DNA from: Paragonimus skrjabini miyazakii
Taxonomy: Eukaryota; Platyhelminthes; Trematoda; Plagiorchiida; Troglotrematidae
Direction of reading: 5' to 3'
Assembly: GCA_014338405.1 (NCBI GenBank)
Contig: JTDE01002053.1
Coordinates: 2,806-66,805, forward strand
DNA length: 64,000 bases
A program made the translations under genes and the position numbers. The notes beneath the pieces are model-generated. The model was not told the origin of the DNA. It saw nothing but the letters and a program-made list of their open reading frames with translations, and did no database searches. Below are positions 12,610 through 24,009 of the stretch, one piece after another. The stretch's first letter is position 1, and every line of letters starts with the position of its first letter.

Positions 12610-13118
12610 AAAGAAATGTACATCCGAAAGTTGCAAGTGCGCTCCAAGAATTTGTTGGTTCTCCAAAACCACTTGAGGTAAATAGCTACATACAGCGACG
12701 TTTGTCCAGCCGAATTTCGAACGCTTTGTTTGTAAACATTGAATAACTACGCACATTTTCGTTTTTGTTTTACTTCACTCCATAATATATGTTCTTGGAA
12801 CTAATAGCCAGGAAAATAATACTTCGTTAGAGAAGGTTATACATGAAACTACGATGAAGAGGCTACTGTATAAGACAAAATTTCGTGTGCTGCCCATAGT
12901 CTATTCGTATTTCTTAACATCTCTGCAAGTTGTAAGATTTCTGCAACAAATTTAGTACGAATGAAGTCAAACGGTTTGGGTGTCACGTTTAGCATATTAT
13001 TGGTGAATCGATTGAGAAGAAACATCCGAAAAAATTAGCTCCATCTTTTCTGAGTACGCTATCCGTGCTGTATTTCGGTTAGATAATACCTTAGGACGAC
13101 CAAACAGATTGCGCTTAC

Positions 13119-13480
13119 GCAATCAAGTACAGTGATTGCAGTGCCAGTTACATAAGGCAGACAAGCAGACAACTGAAATACTTGTTGCCAAACGCAAGAG
13201 GCACATGCGGTTTCCTCCTAAAGACGCACATCAATTTCAGAAGCTAGAGAAGGATTCGGCCATCGCACTACTTGTATTGTCAGAGAATCACAACGTACTA
13301 TTTGATTAAGTTTGAGTAATTCACAAGGGTTAGCCTTTTCATGCGGACAAATGCTGTGCTGAAGTTCCCACCAATTACACACAACACGCCTGTATTAATC
13401 GCAATGATGGCAAACCCTCTGTCTGCAATCTGGCGTGAATGGATAAACAACATCAGATCTAGACGCATTTTATCTACAAC
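13119..13480 (+). pseudogene. Penelope-like element GIY-YIG endonuclease fossil
   Basis: The + strand at 13128-13178 reads YSDCSASYIRQTSRQLK, matching the Penelope C-terminal endonuclease pattern D-C-x-A-x-Y-I-G-Q-T-x-R-x-L, with the glycine of YIG changed to arginine. After a frame change, 13190-13306 reads KRKRHMRFPPKDAHQFQK and then a helix LEKDSAIALLVLSENHNVLFD, matching the family's E-H-K-R…S-A-L-A-x-H-x-x-x-x-H-x-x-x-F-D region. More weakly similar codons continue to about 13480 with stops. The domain would nick target DNA for insertion. The frameshift and stops show a dead copy. The upstream RT is not visible and may be lost in or beyond the assembly gap. Confidence 0.72.
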
Positions 13481-13601
13481 AGTCTTAACCCCAATTAATG
13501 GGCATAGGATTGGACCAACCAATTTGGATACAGCGCAGATTGACCTAACCACGTCAAATCCCACTTGCTCTCTGTTCCTCTGTGTAGGTGATTTTGACTA
13601 C

Positions 13602-13634
13602 AACACTACTGATGTGGTTGAAACTTACAGTGTT
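13602..13634 (+). ncRNA. Possible degenerate hammerhead at the Penelope 3' end
   Basis: AACACU (13602-13607) is the exact reverse complement of AGUGUU (13629-13634). Between them lie CUGAUGU (13609-13615, one base from the CUGANGA core) and GAAAC (13620-13624). Stem II is missing and the cleavage triplet is not canonical, so it is at best a relic. Its place, just after the Penelope endonuclease fossil, is where that family may carry hammerheads. Confidence 0.3.
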
Positions 13635-13639
13635 ACAAC

Positions 13640-13911
13640 TTGATGAGTAGTCAGGGATTTGGTTGATCCCCAGTTGAACATTACCCACTATTGATCGCAG
13701 CTGTCCCATTCCCATAGACTTTCTAGTCGACCTCTTTCGAAAAGAAGCACCAAACTTGAGCTTCGTTCTCATTAGGGATCGTCAGTAGTGCGTATCCTCG
13801 CCACTGCCGGGACTAGAACTCCGACCACGCTGTTCATGAAGCAGTCGTATTAACCAATACGCCATTGATCTCACATTAGGCACGACCGAATCATCATATG
13901 TGAACGCTCAA
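13640..13911 (-). repeat. Hammerhead/tRNA-like repeat, 5'-truncated copy
   Basis: Read on the minus strand the copy contains, in order, a piece of the head, the tRNA-like promoter (13875 down to 13803), the hammerhead region (13792-13748) and the 3' tail ending with the family's CTCATCA end at 13640. The head is lost beyond 13911. It starts six bases after the possible Penelope hammerhead relic, in opposite orientation. Confidence 0.85.
13748..13792 (-). ncRNA. Hammerhead ribozyme motif, mutated core
   Basis: 45 nt on the minus strand. Stem I (GCACUA/UGGUGC) still pairs and CUGACGA is intact, but GAAA has become GAAG and stem II is mismatched. Probably inactive. Confidence 0.65.
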
Positions 13912-16900
13912 ATTGTAATATACAACTAGGTATCATGAAATTTTTTTTAAAAAAGATTCTTTATTTTGTCTATTCGAGTGTCTTCCAGTTTTTGGCCAAG
14001 GCTTATCAAATTTGGAGGAGTTATGTCACTCCCCTCTATACAAGGGTCTGCTCTTCGCGTATGGTTCATAGTGTTTGTAATCGTTTACCTTGCGCTTTGC
14101 ACCTATCAAAAACTCCTATCGTATTAAAGGAAGCGCAGTTAGTAAACTTTGCTGTAATCGACACTTTTCAGTGACCTTCCATTACTGTTACCCAGTGATA
14201 TTGGGTGATTTTAGTTTGACGTGAACCCTGACGTATTTCAGCTAATATTTGATGAACAAGACTGGTATTTAAAGATCTTCAAAATCGGATTGAGTAAAAT
14301 GTGATGTTAGTTCAGTATAACGATTGTTTTTTTACTCTTAACATAAACTTATTTAGAGATGTCTGTGAGTAAAACAGCTTCAGCACAACTGGGAAACTAC
14401 TTGTAGCTGCTGGAGTAGCATAGGCGGACCAGCAATGAAAAACCGTTTACACTTGCAGTATTGATACATTATTATTTCGCAAGTTGATATGACCTCAGTC
14501 AAACACACCCTAAAAGTAACTAACGCTATCTAGCAAGGTAACCAGAAATGAAACCAAACCAATTTGACCGACCAATCAGTGATACCTGATTTCGTCGTAT
14601 TGATCTCAAGTGCCAATTAGTAGTAGTATTGCACAGTGAGTGCTGTATACTCACAGGCACAAACACGCACAGTTAGCTGATACAATAATCAGCGACAAAC
14701 TCAATCGATAAAACCGTGTCACAATCGGTCGCATTTCTTTGTAGCCGTATCAACGGTAACACGTTGGAAACATTCCGACGGATTTCGGTTCTACCGAGGA
14801 GCATTCGAATTTTGAGTGAGTTTTTGAAAAAGCATCATTTGTTTAAAGTGCAACGTTGATAAAGCTGTGAACGAATTCTAGTATAGCTCTTCACCATTGT
14901 GAAAACTGTTCAGGGAATATGATTAACCTTTGTGCATTATCATGTATGTGAGCCAGAACCACTTTTAGTTTCACGACCTAACTAGATTTTCCGTTGAAAT
15001 TTTAGTCCAAAAATTTGGTTAGCATATACATCACAGCGTGTAGCTGTGCTTTTAGTGTTACAGTTTGATTTTTGTTACATTCTTTTTAAAGATCAACATT
15101 CAGGCACGCATTGAAAAAAAGCAGGATATTCTACTTTGACTATGTGCGCACCGAACATAAGTTGATATTTACTGTAGATTTGTTTAAGTCCTTTTTGGAC
15201 GAAGAGGCTGGGGATATTAAGCTGATTTACAATACATTACGAATAAACGATGGGTGACCTATTCCTAGTTAGAAATAAACCACCACGCACTAAGTTAGCA
15301 ACAAACCTAAAACAAATAAATAAGACTAGACGCTTAGACGTTCCTGCTTGTAAATTATAATGTGTAATAATTAGGCTATTTAGTGAACACTACTACTACC
15401 TCTGCTTCTGCTGATATGCAGGATTCTGTGATCACGGTTTAAACCGTGCCTCATCAGAACATATATGTGCTCCATTCATTCTGTGGCCATCTCCCACTCC
15501 CGCAGGTCACCGGATGTGCATACCATACGTGAACATCGTTTAAGTTTGTCTGCTTGTGTTGTTGACATGTTCTGTACGCCAATAACTCCTATCAACTTTT
15601 CTTTTTTTAAACTCCATTTATCCTTTGTTTGTGTATATAATCCGCTTGACACGATTTATGCAATGACGAACACAGTTATAGGAACGCATAGATAAATACT
15701 ATTTAGCTTATTGTACAACTATCTAAACTTACTCGTTGCGAAGTTAATCTGAAATCACACCAGCATGACCGTTACTATGACATGGTGCTTAGAAGAGATA
15801 TTGAATTGCAGCGTTTTTTACCACAATCCGACGCTATGTAAGTTTCTCTTAGAATAATAACAGACAGATTAACAGATAGTTTGCCCAAAAGTAAGCTGTA
15901 GCATGCAAGGCTAGCTGATCAACCGTTGAAATATTTTACATTTATTGCAGATGATAGTGTGCATTGAAGCAATAACGCTGTTAGCCGGGAGCCATGAGGA
16001 CAGTTGGTAAACCGAAGGAGCAACTACAAAGAATGTGTTATTATACACCTAGATAATATAGAGAAGAAGGTAAAACCAAATCAACAATATATAAGAGTAT
16101 TGTCAAGTGGATGTGGTGCATATTCAACATCGGTGCAGTCTGATGCCTTATCGGGTAGTCGCATGCAGAATTCAACTTTCAATCCTCAGTTGTTCAACCT
16201 ACAAGAACGGACATTCAAGTCCATGCTTTGTCTACCTGAATCTGACACCAGATTTCATTACTCTTCACAAGTTACCGCAGTCAGTGTTGCTCATCGCAGC
16301 CAGAAATATGTGTAAGACGCTCACATTTCGACAACTGGCTACTATGTATAGTCACTGCTATCACTCACGACACTAAGTCACTGCCTCCTACCAAAGCTTA
16401 ACTGCAAAATATCCTTGAAAAATTTCCACTGTGAAGACTCAAAAGGAGATGGGACGATGCCTATCAGTTAGAAACCATCGCGCTAAAATTCAAACAATCA
16501 GAATCAAGGGGCATACATAACGTAAACAAATCACTGAATATCAACTGCGAGTAATAAGACAGTTATAAAACAGCTTCCTGGCGAGTCTCCTTGCTCTGCT
16601 TCATGGGTTGTCACTGATTTACAGAACACTTCATCCAACAAACAATAATGAAGTTGTCAAGCCAAATTAGCATCAACCTCTATTATTGTCTACAGTAGTA
16701 TAGTGTGCTGGTCATCAGACATCTTGTCCGAGAGACTGGCGTGATCTGTGACCCCGAAAATGCCACATTATTTTCGATTGCCGATGATCTACTGACTGGT
16801 CACCAGTTACCCAAGAACCGGAATGGAGGACGGTGACCGAAAATATATTTTTTTCTAGATACTATAAACTAGAAATAAATGCCGTCACAATGGTTTCAAT

Positions 16901-19900
16901 TTATTCTGCCGGATGGCGGCTAGCATGTGTTGTGACGTGCGCTCCATTTTGCAGATATGAGTAACAAATTAAAGTATTTCAGGTCAAAAATTACGTAGCA
17001 TGTGCTTGAGTTTTTACTACAACATAATACAGACTGACTGGTAAAGGGGGTTGTGTGCTCGTGCAAACTGCATTAAAGTCGGGTCAGACAGGTTGGAGAT
17101 TTTCATGATTGAGCATACTGTTCAACAAAATTATTTACAGAATATATCAGCCTCACCTGGCGGGTGTGAACCAAAGAGTGAATTCACATGGTTCACATGA
17201 CCGTTTCATTTTAGTTTTACGTTAGCCTATTCGTTGAACATAACAAAACCGCGCAAAGGAAGATGTATTTTTCCAACTCGTTGGGAAACGGAGCCTTTCC
17301 CATCACTCCTAACGCGAACTGTAGAACAATTAGATAGATAGATACTTAGAACAACAGTAGATATTCAAGAAGATTGCATGGGATTTCCATAATCACCACT
17401 GCGGTAAATACACGTAAATCCAAATGCATATCACATAGGGTCCGAGCCAGTCAGACGACGCTAATTGTTTCTGTCTGCCCTGTGTTCAGCGGCGTTGGAA
17501 CTCATGTATATCTCCATGTAAAGCAGTCCGTTTTAATGCAGTCCAAAGTATTGTGTAACTCTTCCTACCAACTATTTAACGTTAACTGGTTTTAAGCATT
17601 CACTTATTCAACAGAATGAATGAACTTCGTGTAGCTTTTGCTGAGAACCTTCTTCAGCTGCTAAACGTTTTGAAGAAGGAATTGCGTGGAAGTATATTCG
17701 TTTTAACATCCAATGAAAACTGTCTAAGGATATTTATTTCCAGCCTGTATTATTAGGAAAACAGCCATTTCAATCACTGAGCTTATTTCAGCTACACCGA
17801 TGTGCGTTAAGCAGTCACACAACGTCTGATAATGATCAAAAGTCATCTTTAACAGCCGACTATGACTCGAAACAGCTGGAATTACTGTTCTAATTATTTA
17901 TATTTCCCTTTAATATGGCAATGCCAATTCTGGCATCAGTGGGATGTGGAATCTCCAAAGAACGTATAAGGAACGATGAGTACAAATCTTTAATGTATTA
18001 ACTAACTTACGTTTGTTTAAAGTTTAGTTAAATAGTCTTACATGAATCTCAATACTAAAAACTTGTAGTTTAACCACTTCGTTGTTTACCTTTTTTAAAG
18101 CCCGAATGCATGCGATAGAACGTGAATGCCGATTAACAAGTATTACAAGACGTCTGCTATTTCTGTTTCACTGGGGTCGTATTTCGTAGTTCTAGACTAG
18201 AATTGCTGTCAGTATTATTTTTGTACTGTTGCCAATACGTTTAACTGAAACGTTCTATGACGACAAAAGCGATGCAAGTTGGACGAAGTTGCCTGAGAAA
18301 TGCAAGCTTCAATTCCGTTCCTGACACCCGTTCTAACCATGATACAGTCTTATAAGTATACCTGCCATTAAAAAAGCAACAGGTCTGTTTTTGTCGTGTT
18401 GTGACACTTTCCGTCCTGAAGTTGAAGAACATTTATCAAAAACCAAGTAAGAAGCGGAAATGCTGTCCGAAGACTTCTGTCTTTCCCGGACGTCGTCAAA
18501 AACCACAATCTTTTGGTAAACATGATTCGTAGCTATCACTTTTTCTTCGTATAAGACACCAAAGTCAGAGCACTGTAAGATCAACAGACAGTTCTTTATT
18601 ACTTCGTCCTTGACAGGACTGAAGGAGAGTGCTATAACTACGAAGTCTTCTTTTTAAAAGTATTTATCTAAGTTGGATTAGTCGAATCAAATTTTATCCG
18701 AAATTAGGCGACCACAATGGTCCGAGCATTACTTATCAGTGAATGTGATTGTGTGGTCAGGTGGTTAGATTAGAGCAAATAATGTCATGTGGTAGAACAA
18801 TCTTGTCGATCCAAAACATAAAATCCTTCCCTGGAAGTGGCAAGTACCTTACCTGTACGAGGCGATTCGTTCACACTGTTTTTTGATAGCAAGTACATAA
18901 ACACCATCATCATCATCATCATAGACAGCAATACATCAGTGGTTCACACTGATGCTTAACTGCCACATAAACGCCGTCTCTACCAAAATGTAGTGTATCT
19001 ATATGGATTGCGCAACGTTCTTTTGAGCTGTCTAGCAATTCCATATTGTCATGACCAGTGGAAGCTCTATCATCTCAGTCACCCGGATTTCAAAGGTCGC
19101 AGTTTAAACGGAAGCCTAAACATTCAAACAATTATTAAATTCCCAAAGTGGATGAAGTAGTTAGTCGACACAGCTGACCTCTTGCCAGGCCGCCTGACGT
19201 TCTTTGCCCTGTGACTCGGTCGATTCCCTAGACGTTACTGTGTCTTCTTGGTAAATGATTTCCTAAATGAAATTTTTTCCACACTAAGTCTCCCGGTTTG
19301 TGGCATTCACTGTACGTTGCTGTAAGAGTGAAACTTTCGAAAGTTTGATCCGTCCATCATCTGAACTAGAATCATTATAGACGTGGAAGTGAGCACCTCA
19401 GAAATTAACAATCCGGTTCAGTCAGGGTTGCGTATCTCTGTAATACACTAGCTGTAGGTGATTTTGTAACACTTTCTTTTCACATGGGATGTAAGATCAT
19501 GATTACGGCTTTTCGGCTAACACTCATCATGTTGAACAAGTAACCTCTCGTTTAGCCTGAATTATCGCTTTTCGAAGTAGGCCAGCAAAACAATCTGACA
19601 AAATGCGAGTGATATTCTACTCGCATCAAATAAAATTGTGGTTTGTAAATTAGAGTATATACACTGCAAGTTTTTACAACGGGCGACTTACCCACGAAAA
19701 CTAAACTTTTCGTGTGTGGAACGATATGTCATTTTTGAATTTGCTTGAACCCGCTGTACTGAAGGGGGTGAATCCATAACACGCCACTAATTCGAGAACT
19801 AACTAAACCTGCACATACACACACATCCATATATATATATATATAGTCGTATATATAGCCATATATATATACCACTCGATAACTAACTGTTTGCAGACTG

Positions 19901-20965
19901 CCTGCGACTTATGGCTCATGCAGGTTGGACAGGAAAGATTAAAAAATATCATGATACAGATACGATCCATATAAAAGGAACTGGTCTTCAAGCTTAATCT
20001 ACAACTGAAAGTTTTCAGTCTGGGCTGATAAATATTTACTTCACAACATGTGATAGCCGTTTTTTACATTCTGTATGTATGGTTCTCATAATTTGGCAGC
20101 TTCTCATCAGTATGCGACCTTCAATTTGGCATTTATTAAAGGGTGGTGCGCATCAGTTAGGTCACCGTGCAAAGTGGGGTGGGGAATTTTTATCAAACAG
20201 ATAATGTCACCACTCACACTGTGTGCCAGTTCAGTTGAAAATCATGATCGACACACAAACACAAAATGAACTGTTCCGCAGACGGCTTACTAATTCTAAC
20301 CGGTCTTCAGTGAAATGAATGTACTGATCACCAACCGCTATCGGAAGCATCTGTGCTTGTTATCAGTGCATTCTTGACGAGATCAATAGGTAAACCAAGA
20401 CAAAACTAACAGACTAGAAGGGGGTTTGGAATGCAAATCGACAGCATAATCTAGTTAGCTCACGATGAAAAGAGTTAAAGTCTACTAAGACTTAATTGTT
20501 CATAGGCACAATGACACAAATTGACTATTGAATAACAATAAAAAGTTTGTTCAGGTTATTCACTACGCTGCATGCCGCGTTTTTGAGACCCCTCAGCTGT
20601 TTGCGGAGGAGCAAAATGTCGATTTCAAATTGGCACAAGCGTTAGCCGTCATACACAACAACGACCTCCCCACCCTTCTATCTTTTATTACGCCCCCGAA
20701 ATAGGAACAGTTTTCTTCCCTGGCCACTAGCTTCTATACGACATAAACTCGACACAACAAAATTAACGACCCATAGAGACCACAGAAATGGCGTTGGTGC
20801 TGAAAGATTTTAGAGCATTCAACAATAGTGTGCCTCAGGATTGTGGATAAAACAGAACTTACAGGCATCACTGTCATCCACGCTAGGGAATGCGACGAAT
20901 ACTACTCGAAAATGAGGTATTATCTGTTAAATGCAAGCAGTGTGTAAGTCATGCGAATCAAATCT
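13912..20965. other. No recognisable gene; simple repeats
   Basis: No domain-bearing frame was seen. Simple repeats: six CAT units at about 18905-18922 and an interrupted AT tract at 19829-19871. A B-box-like GGTCGATTCCC near 19210 may be a trace of an old tRNA-derived SINE, but no A box is clear. Confidence 0.45.
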
Positions 20966-21160
20966 TTAATTTCAGGTAGAACTTCACTCACATTTGATCG
21001 TAGCTATCCCATTCTCACAAACCTTCCGGTCGCCCCACTAGAAATGCAGAAGCACTAAACTCGAGTTTCGCTGTCGTTAGAGCAGCTCGAGACACAGTTA
21101 CTGTCTGTTAACTCCAATCGATAACCCCGCGATCAGGACTTCCTGGTCAGGTCGAAATCT
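20966..21160 (-). repeat. Hammerhead/tRNA-like repeat, rearranged inverted pieces
   Basis: 20966-21084 is the minus-strand tail and 3' half of the hammerhead of the family. 21085-21160 is a minus-strand piece of the head, matching the reverse complement of about 21518-21596. In an intact unit these two pieces are not adjacent: the tRNA-like part and the 5' half of the hammerhead are missing between them. The junction falls on CTCGAG, a motif present both in stem III and in the head. Confidence 0.75.
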
Positions 21161-21164
21161 TCGG

Positions 21165-21493
21165 TCTTCCCTATCGAGACGAAGGTGCAACCGGATCATT
21201 ACTCGCAAGCAAAAATGGTTGGGCGTCCAGATGTGATAAGTCAGTCGTGCCTAATGTGAGGTCAATGGCGTATTGGTTAATACGATTGCATCATGAACAG
21301 CGTGGCCGGAGTTCTAGTCCCGGTAGTGGCGAGGATATGCACGACTGACGAGCTCTAATGAGAGCGAAACTCGAGTCTAGTGCTTCTTTTCAAAAGAGGT
21401 CGACTAGAAAGTCTACGGGAATGCGACAACTACGATCAATAGTGAGTGGCGTTCAAGTTGAAATAAACCAAATCCTCGACTACGCATCAGTAA
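21165..21493 (+). repeat. Hammerhead/tRNA-like repeat, unit 1 of a tandem pair
   Basis: A + strand unit lacking the first part of its head. The tRNA-like segment is at 21256-21330, with A box TGGCGTATTGG (21266-21276) and B-box-like GTTCTAGTCC (21311-21320). The hammerhead is at 21339-21383 and the tail ends CATCAGTAAT at about 21493. It is followed without gap by unit 2, and matching bases are 430 bp apart (for example GTCAATGGCG at 21261 and 21691). Confidence 0.88.
21339..21383 (+). ncRNA. Hammerhead ribozyme, core intact
   Basis: All invariant elements are present on the + strand: CUGACGA (21345-21351), stem II GCUCU/AGAGC with an AAUG loop (21352-21365), GAAA (21366-21369), a palindromic stem III ACUCGAGU and the GUC cleavage triplet ending at 21377. 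Stem I (GCACGA/UAGUGC) has one mismatch. Predicted self-cleavage is between 21377 and 21378. The two-base-pair stem III with a UCGA loop is weak alone, so activity may need dimers. Confidence 0.8.
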
Positions 21494-21925
21494 TTTAAAA
21501 TATCGCCTAGCAGGTTTAACGAGATCGGAGATTTCGACCTGTCTGGGAATTCCTAATCTCGGGGTTGTCGATTGGAGTTAACAGACAGTAACTGTATCTC
21601 CTCTCGAGGCGATCGAGCAACCTGATCATTACTCACAAGCGAACGTGGTTGAGTGTTCACATATGATAATTCGGTCGTACCTGCTGTGAGGTCAATGGCG
21701 CAGTGGTAAACACGTTTGCCTCATGAACAGCATGGCCGGAGTTCTAGTCTCGGCAGTGGCGAGGATGTGCACTATTGATGAGCTCTAATGAAAGCGAAAC
21801 TCGAGACTAGTGCTTCTGCAGTCCGTAAGAGTCCGACTGGAAAGTTTACGGAAATGCGACAGCTGCGATCAAATGTGATTGATGTTCGACTTGAAGTTAA
21901 CCAAATCACCGATTACTCATCAGGA
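21494..21925 (+). repeat. Hammerhead/tRNA-like repeat, full-length unit 2 of tandem pair
   Basis: A complete + strand unit: head 21494-21680, tRNA-like segment 21686-21760 (A box TGGCGCAGTGG, B-box-like GTTCTAGTCT), hammerhead region 21769-21813, tail to the CATCAG end near 21925. It is the best template for the whole 430-bp unit, although its own hammerhead is mutated. Confidence 0.88.
21769..21813 (+). ncRNA. Hammerhead ribozyme motif, core mutated
   Basis: Stem I pairs perfectly (GCACUA/UAGUGC) and GAAA is present, but the first core C is U (UUGAUGA) and the cleavage triplet is GAC instead of GUC. Expected to be inactive. Confidence 0.75.
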
Positions 21926-22511
21926 ATGGCCAATTATTCACCAGTCATCTAATCTTGTCTTTGATGCAAATTTTTAATGAAAGTTTGCTAATTAGTACAA
22001 CTTCTGTAACTAAGCCATCCACAGCTCAAGGGGCTAAAGTAGGCAGCAGACTACCGTAGTGGCCGTAATTCTAACTAACCCTATTGTCTACTAATCACAC
22101 TTTTTTTCATAAGAATATTTGGAGAGTGATTGAAAACTGAGACACAACTACCTAGAATACACATTTCAAAGAACACCAGAAATTGATCATTCCCATCTGT
22201 CCAGTATTTGCGATAGCTGTAGTACGCTTACCCATCTTGAGCAGAATACTTAACTGCGTCACACCACAAGTAACGTGTGAAATGGTTGGCACAGGAACTA
22301 TTAGAATGACAATATTCTACCTTTCTTTTCCGCGATGCATCAAGCACGAGGACCATCAGACCAACTCTTGAGAAGGGATTCAGTATGGAATTAATCTTCT
22401 GAATGTCAGAATGTATTTGATCGTTTTCAAGGTATGCTCACTGCAGATCTACTAACTCATTGCGACTCCTTCCCAAATACTTGTGGTTTTGGATGTTTGA
22501 AACTATGTATT

Positions 22512-22659
22512 GGCACTGTCATACCTCACCGATCACCAGAGGGTTCCGAAAAGACAATAGTTCGCACATCCAGAACGCTAAACGGAGCAATGAGAAATTA
22601 CGGTCGGATCGAAAGTGAAGCGTCGACGGTTACATTCGCAGCGAACGAATTTCACAGGG
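22512..22659 (+). pseudogene. Gypsy RNase H domain remnant
   Basis: The segment reads VIPHRSPEGSEKTIV…SRTLNGAMRNYGRIESEA…FAANEFHR. This matches the family's pattern S-H-x-x-P-D-G-S-E-x-P-I-x-x-x-S-R-T-L-x-x-A-E-R-N-Y-x-x-x-E-K-E-x-L-A, with R-T-L, R-N-Y and the E-x-E positions kept. RNase H removes the RNA strand after first-strand synthesis. The residues after EFHR diverge quickly, suggesting a frame loss near 22660. It heads the fossil pol region. Confidence 0.75.
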
Positions 22660-23129
22660 ACACCACTTTATCCTGTCGACCGATCATAAGCCGCTGCTTG
22701 CAGTACTCAGGTCAAAGGAAGGGGTTCCAGGATATAGGGAAACTGCCTCCACAGCCAGACAGCAGTGCTTATTTGTTATAATTTTATCATCGGGTATCAA
22801 TCGACAATCTACTTTGCACCAGCAGGTACCTAACATGATCCAATGTTTCGCGCATCACGGAGATCAGGGACACTGTGGTTGCGGCCATTACGGTGGCTCA
22901 AGATGTGTACTGCGTAGCAGCAGAAGTAGTCCATAACCTTCCTGTACCTGTGACAATAGTCCAGCAGTTGACAAGGAAAGTATCCATGCTGCAAAATCTT
23001 TGACAATACCTTCGCAAACGGTAAACTTTGAAACCCTTTGATGGTGAGACTGAACAGTAATTCGGACAAAAAGACTGTCTTTCTATCAGTAATTCCACCA
23101 TCTTGCTGAGGAAATGTACGACCGCATGT

Positions 23130-23560
23130 ACGACACGAGTTCTACAACCATCTCACGATGAACGACGCGGTATCACTGTGACGAAAGTATTGGCACACGG
23201 TTACGTTTACGAGGCCGATATTGCAACACCTGTTCTGCTTGTGTGCTGCCTACCAGGTCTCCGATGAGAGCTGAGTTGACGTCATGGCCAGTGCGTGATC
23301 AACCGTGGATTCACAAATATTTTGACTTAGCCGGACTACTGAACAATCAACACATTTGCCGACCCAAACATCACCTGACCCGAATAGTGACCGATGTTAA
23401 CAACGTTTACAACATAAACGGTACGGAAGCTAAGCCAAGCCTTCGACAGTTTTCAGAGTATAGGAAACAGTTGTTTCGGACAAATGAAGTCAGTTTATCT
23501 CCGGCACATTCCTGGACTTCTGCAAGCAAATTGGCATCAGTCGCATTCGGTTACCGCTTT
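23130..23560 (+). pseudogene. Gypsy integrase (H2C2 region and core) remnant
   Basis: One frame at 23130-23235 reads SHDERRGITVTKVLAHGYVY, matching the H-x-x-x-x-G-I-x-x-x-K-A-L-A-x-x-Y-V-Y-W pattern of the integrase zinc-binding region, with a following cysteine pair. A second frame from about 23270 reads ELTSWPVRDQPW and then YFDLAG, matching the W-P-x-x-x-x-P-W…x-D-F-A-G start of the catalytic core. The first catalytic aspartate is kept in FDLAG. The later D and E positions are not convincing. This enzyme would insert the DNA copy into the genome. The copy is not functional. Confidence 0.68.
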
Positions 23561-24009
23561 ACCACCTGTAATCAAGTAATCAGGCCGGAAGGTTCGTGAA
23601 CATATTCGAGCGGATCATTCGGAAGGACAAAGAGAAGGAACATACAGCCGACGCCTGTGAAAATGGCCCTTGCAGTCTCCGGATGACTCTGATTCGACCG
23701 ATTCGGGGATGGATATCTCCATCTGATGCACGCATGAAACGTAAACGTTGAACGCCGTATGATCTGCTGTACCATTCCTGCTTCCCGATGCCTTAAAATT
23801 TTTTTCCAAAAGAATGACAGTCTTTCGGGATGTCAGCGACTCGAAATCGTCTCGTTCAATTTGGTCACTCGGTACTGGCCAGGGAGTATTTCGAGACAAA
23901 AGTTACATGGACGCCTGCCTGAAGTCAAATCCTTCGTTAGGCGATGCATCTTAAGGCCAAAGTTGATCTGCATAGATAAAAACGGTAATCATTCGGAAAA
24001 GACGTCCCA

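Larger units (their letters stand above)
22430..24000 (+). mobile_element. Ty3/gypsy LTR retrotransposon pol fossil
   Basis: The + strand carries, in the order of a gypsy pol, remains of an RNase H (about 22512-22659), the H2C2 zinc-binding region before integrase (about 23130-23250) and an integrase core (about 23260-23560). Possible C-terminal integrase remnants continue to about 24000. The frame changes several times and stops occur, so the copy is dead. No LTRs, protease or RT core could be recognised around it. Confidence 0.75.

Noticed and set aside
12150..12746. 198-codon frame
   Set aside because: It crosses the 100-base N gap, so its length is an artefact.
21256..21330. tRNA gene
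   Set aside because: Part of a dispersed repeat, acceptor stem does not pair well, and copies are mutated. It is a tRNA-derived promoter, not a working tRNA gene.
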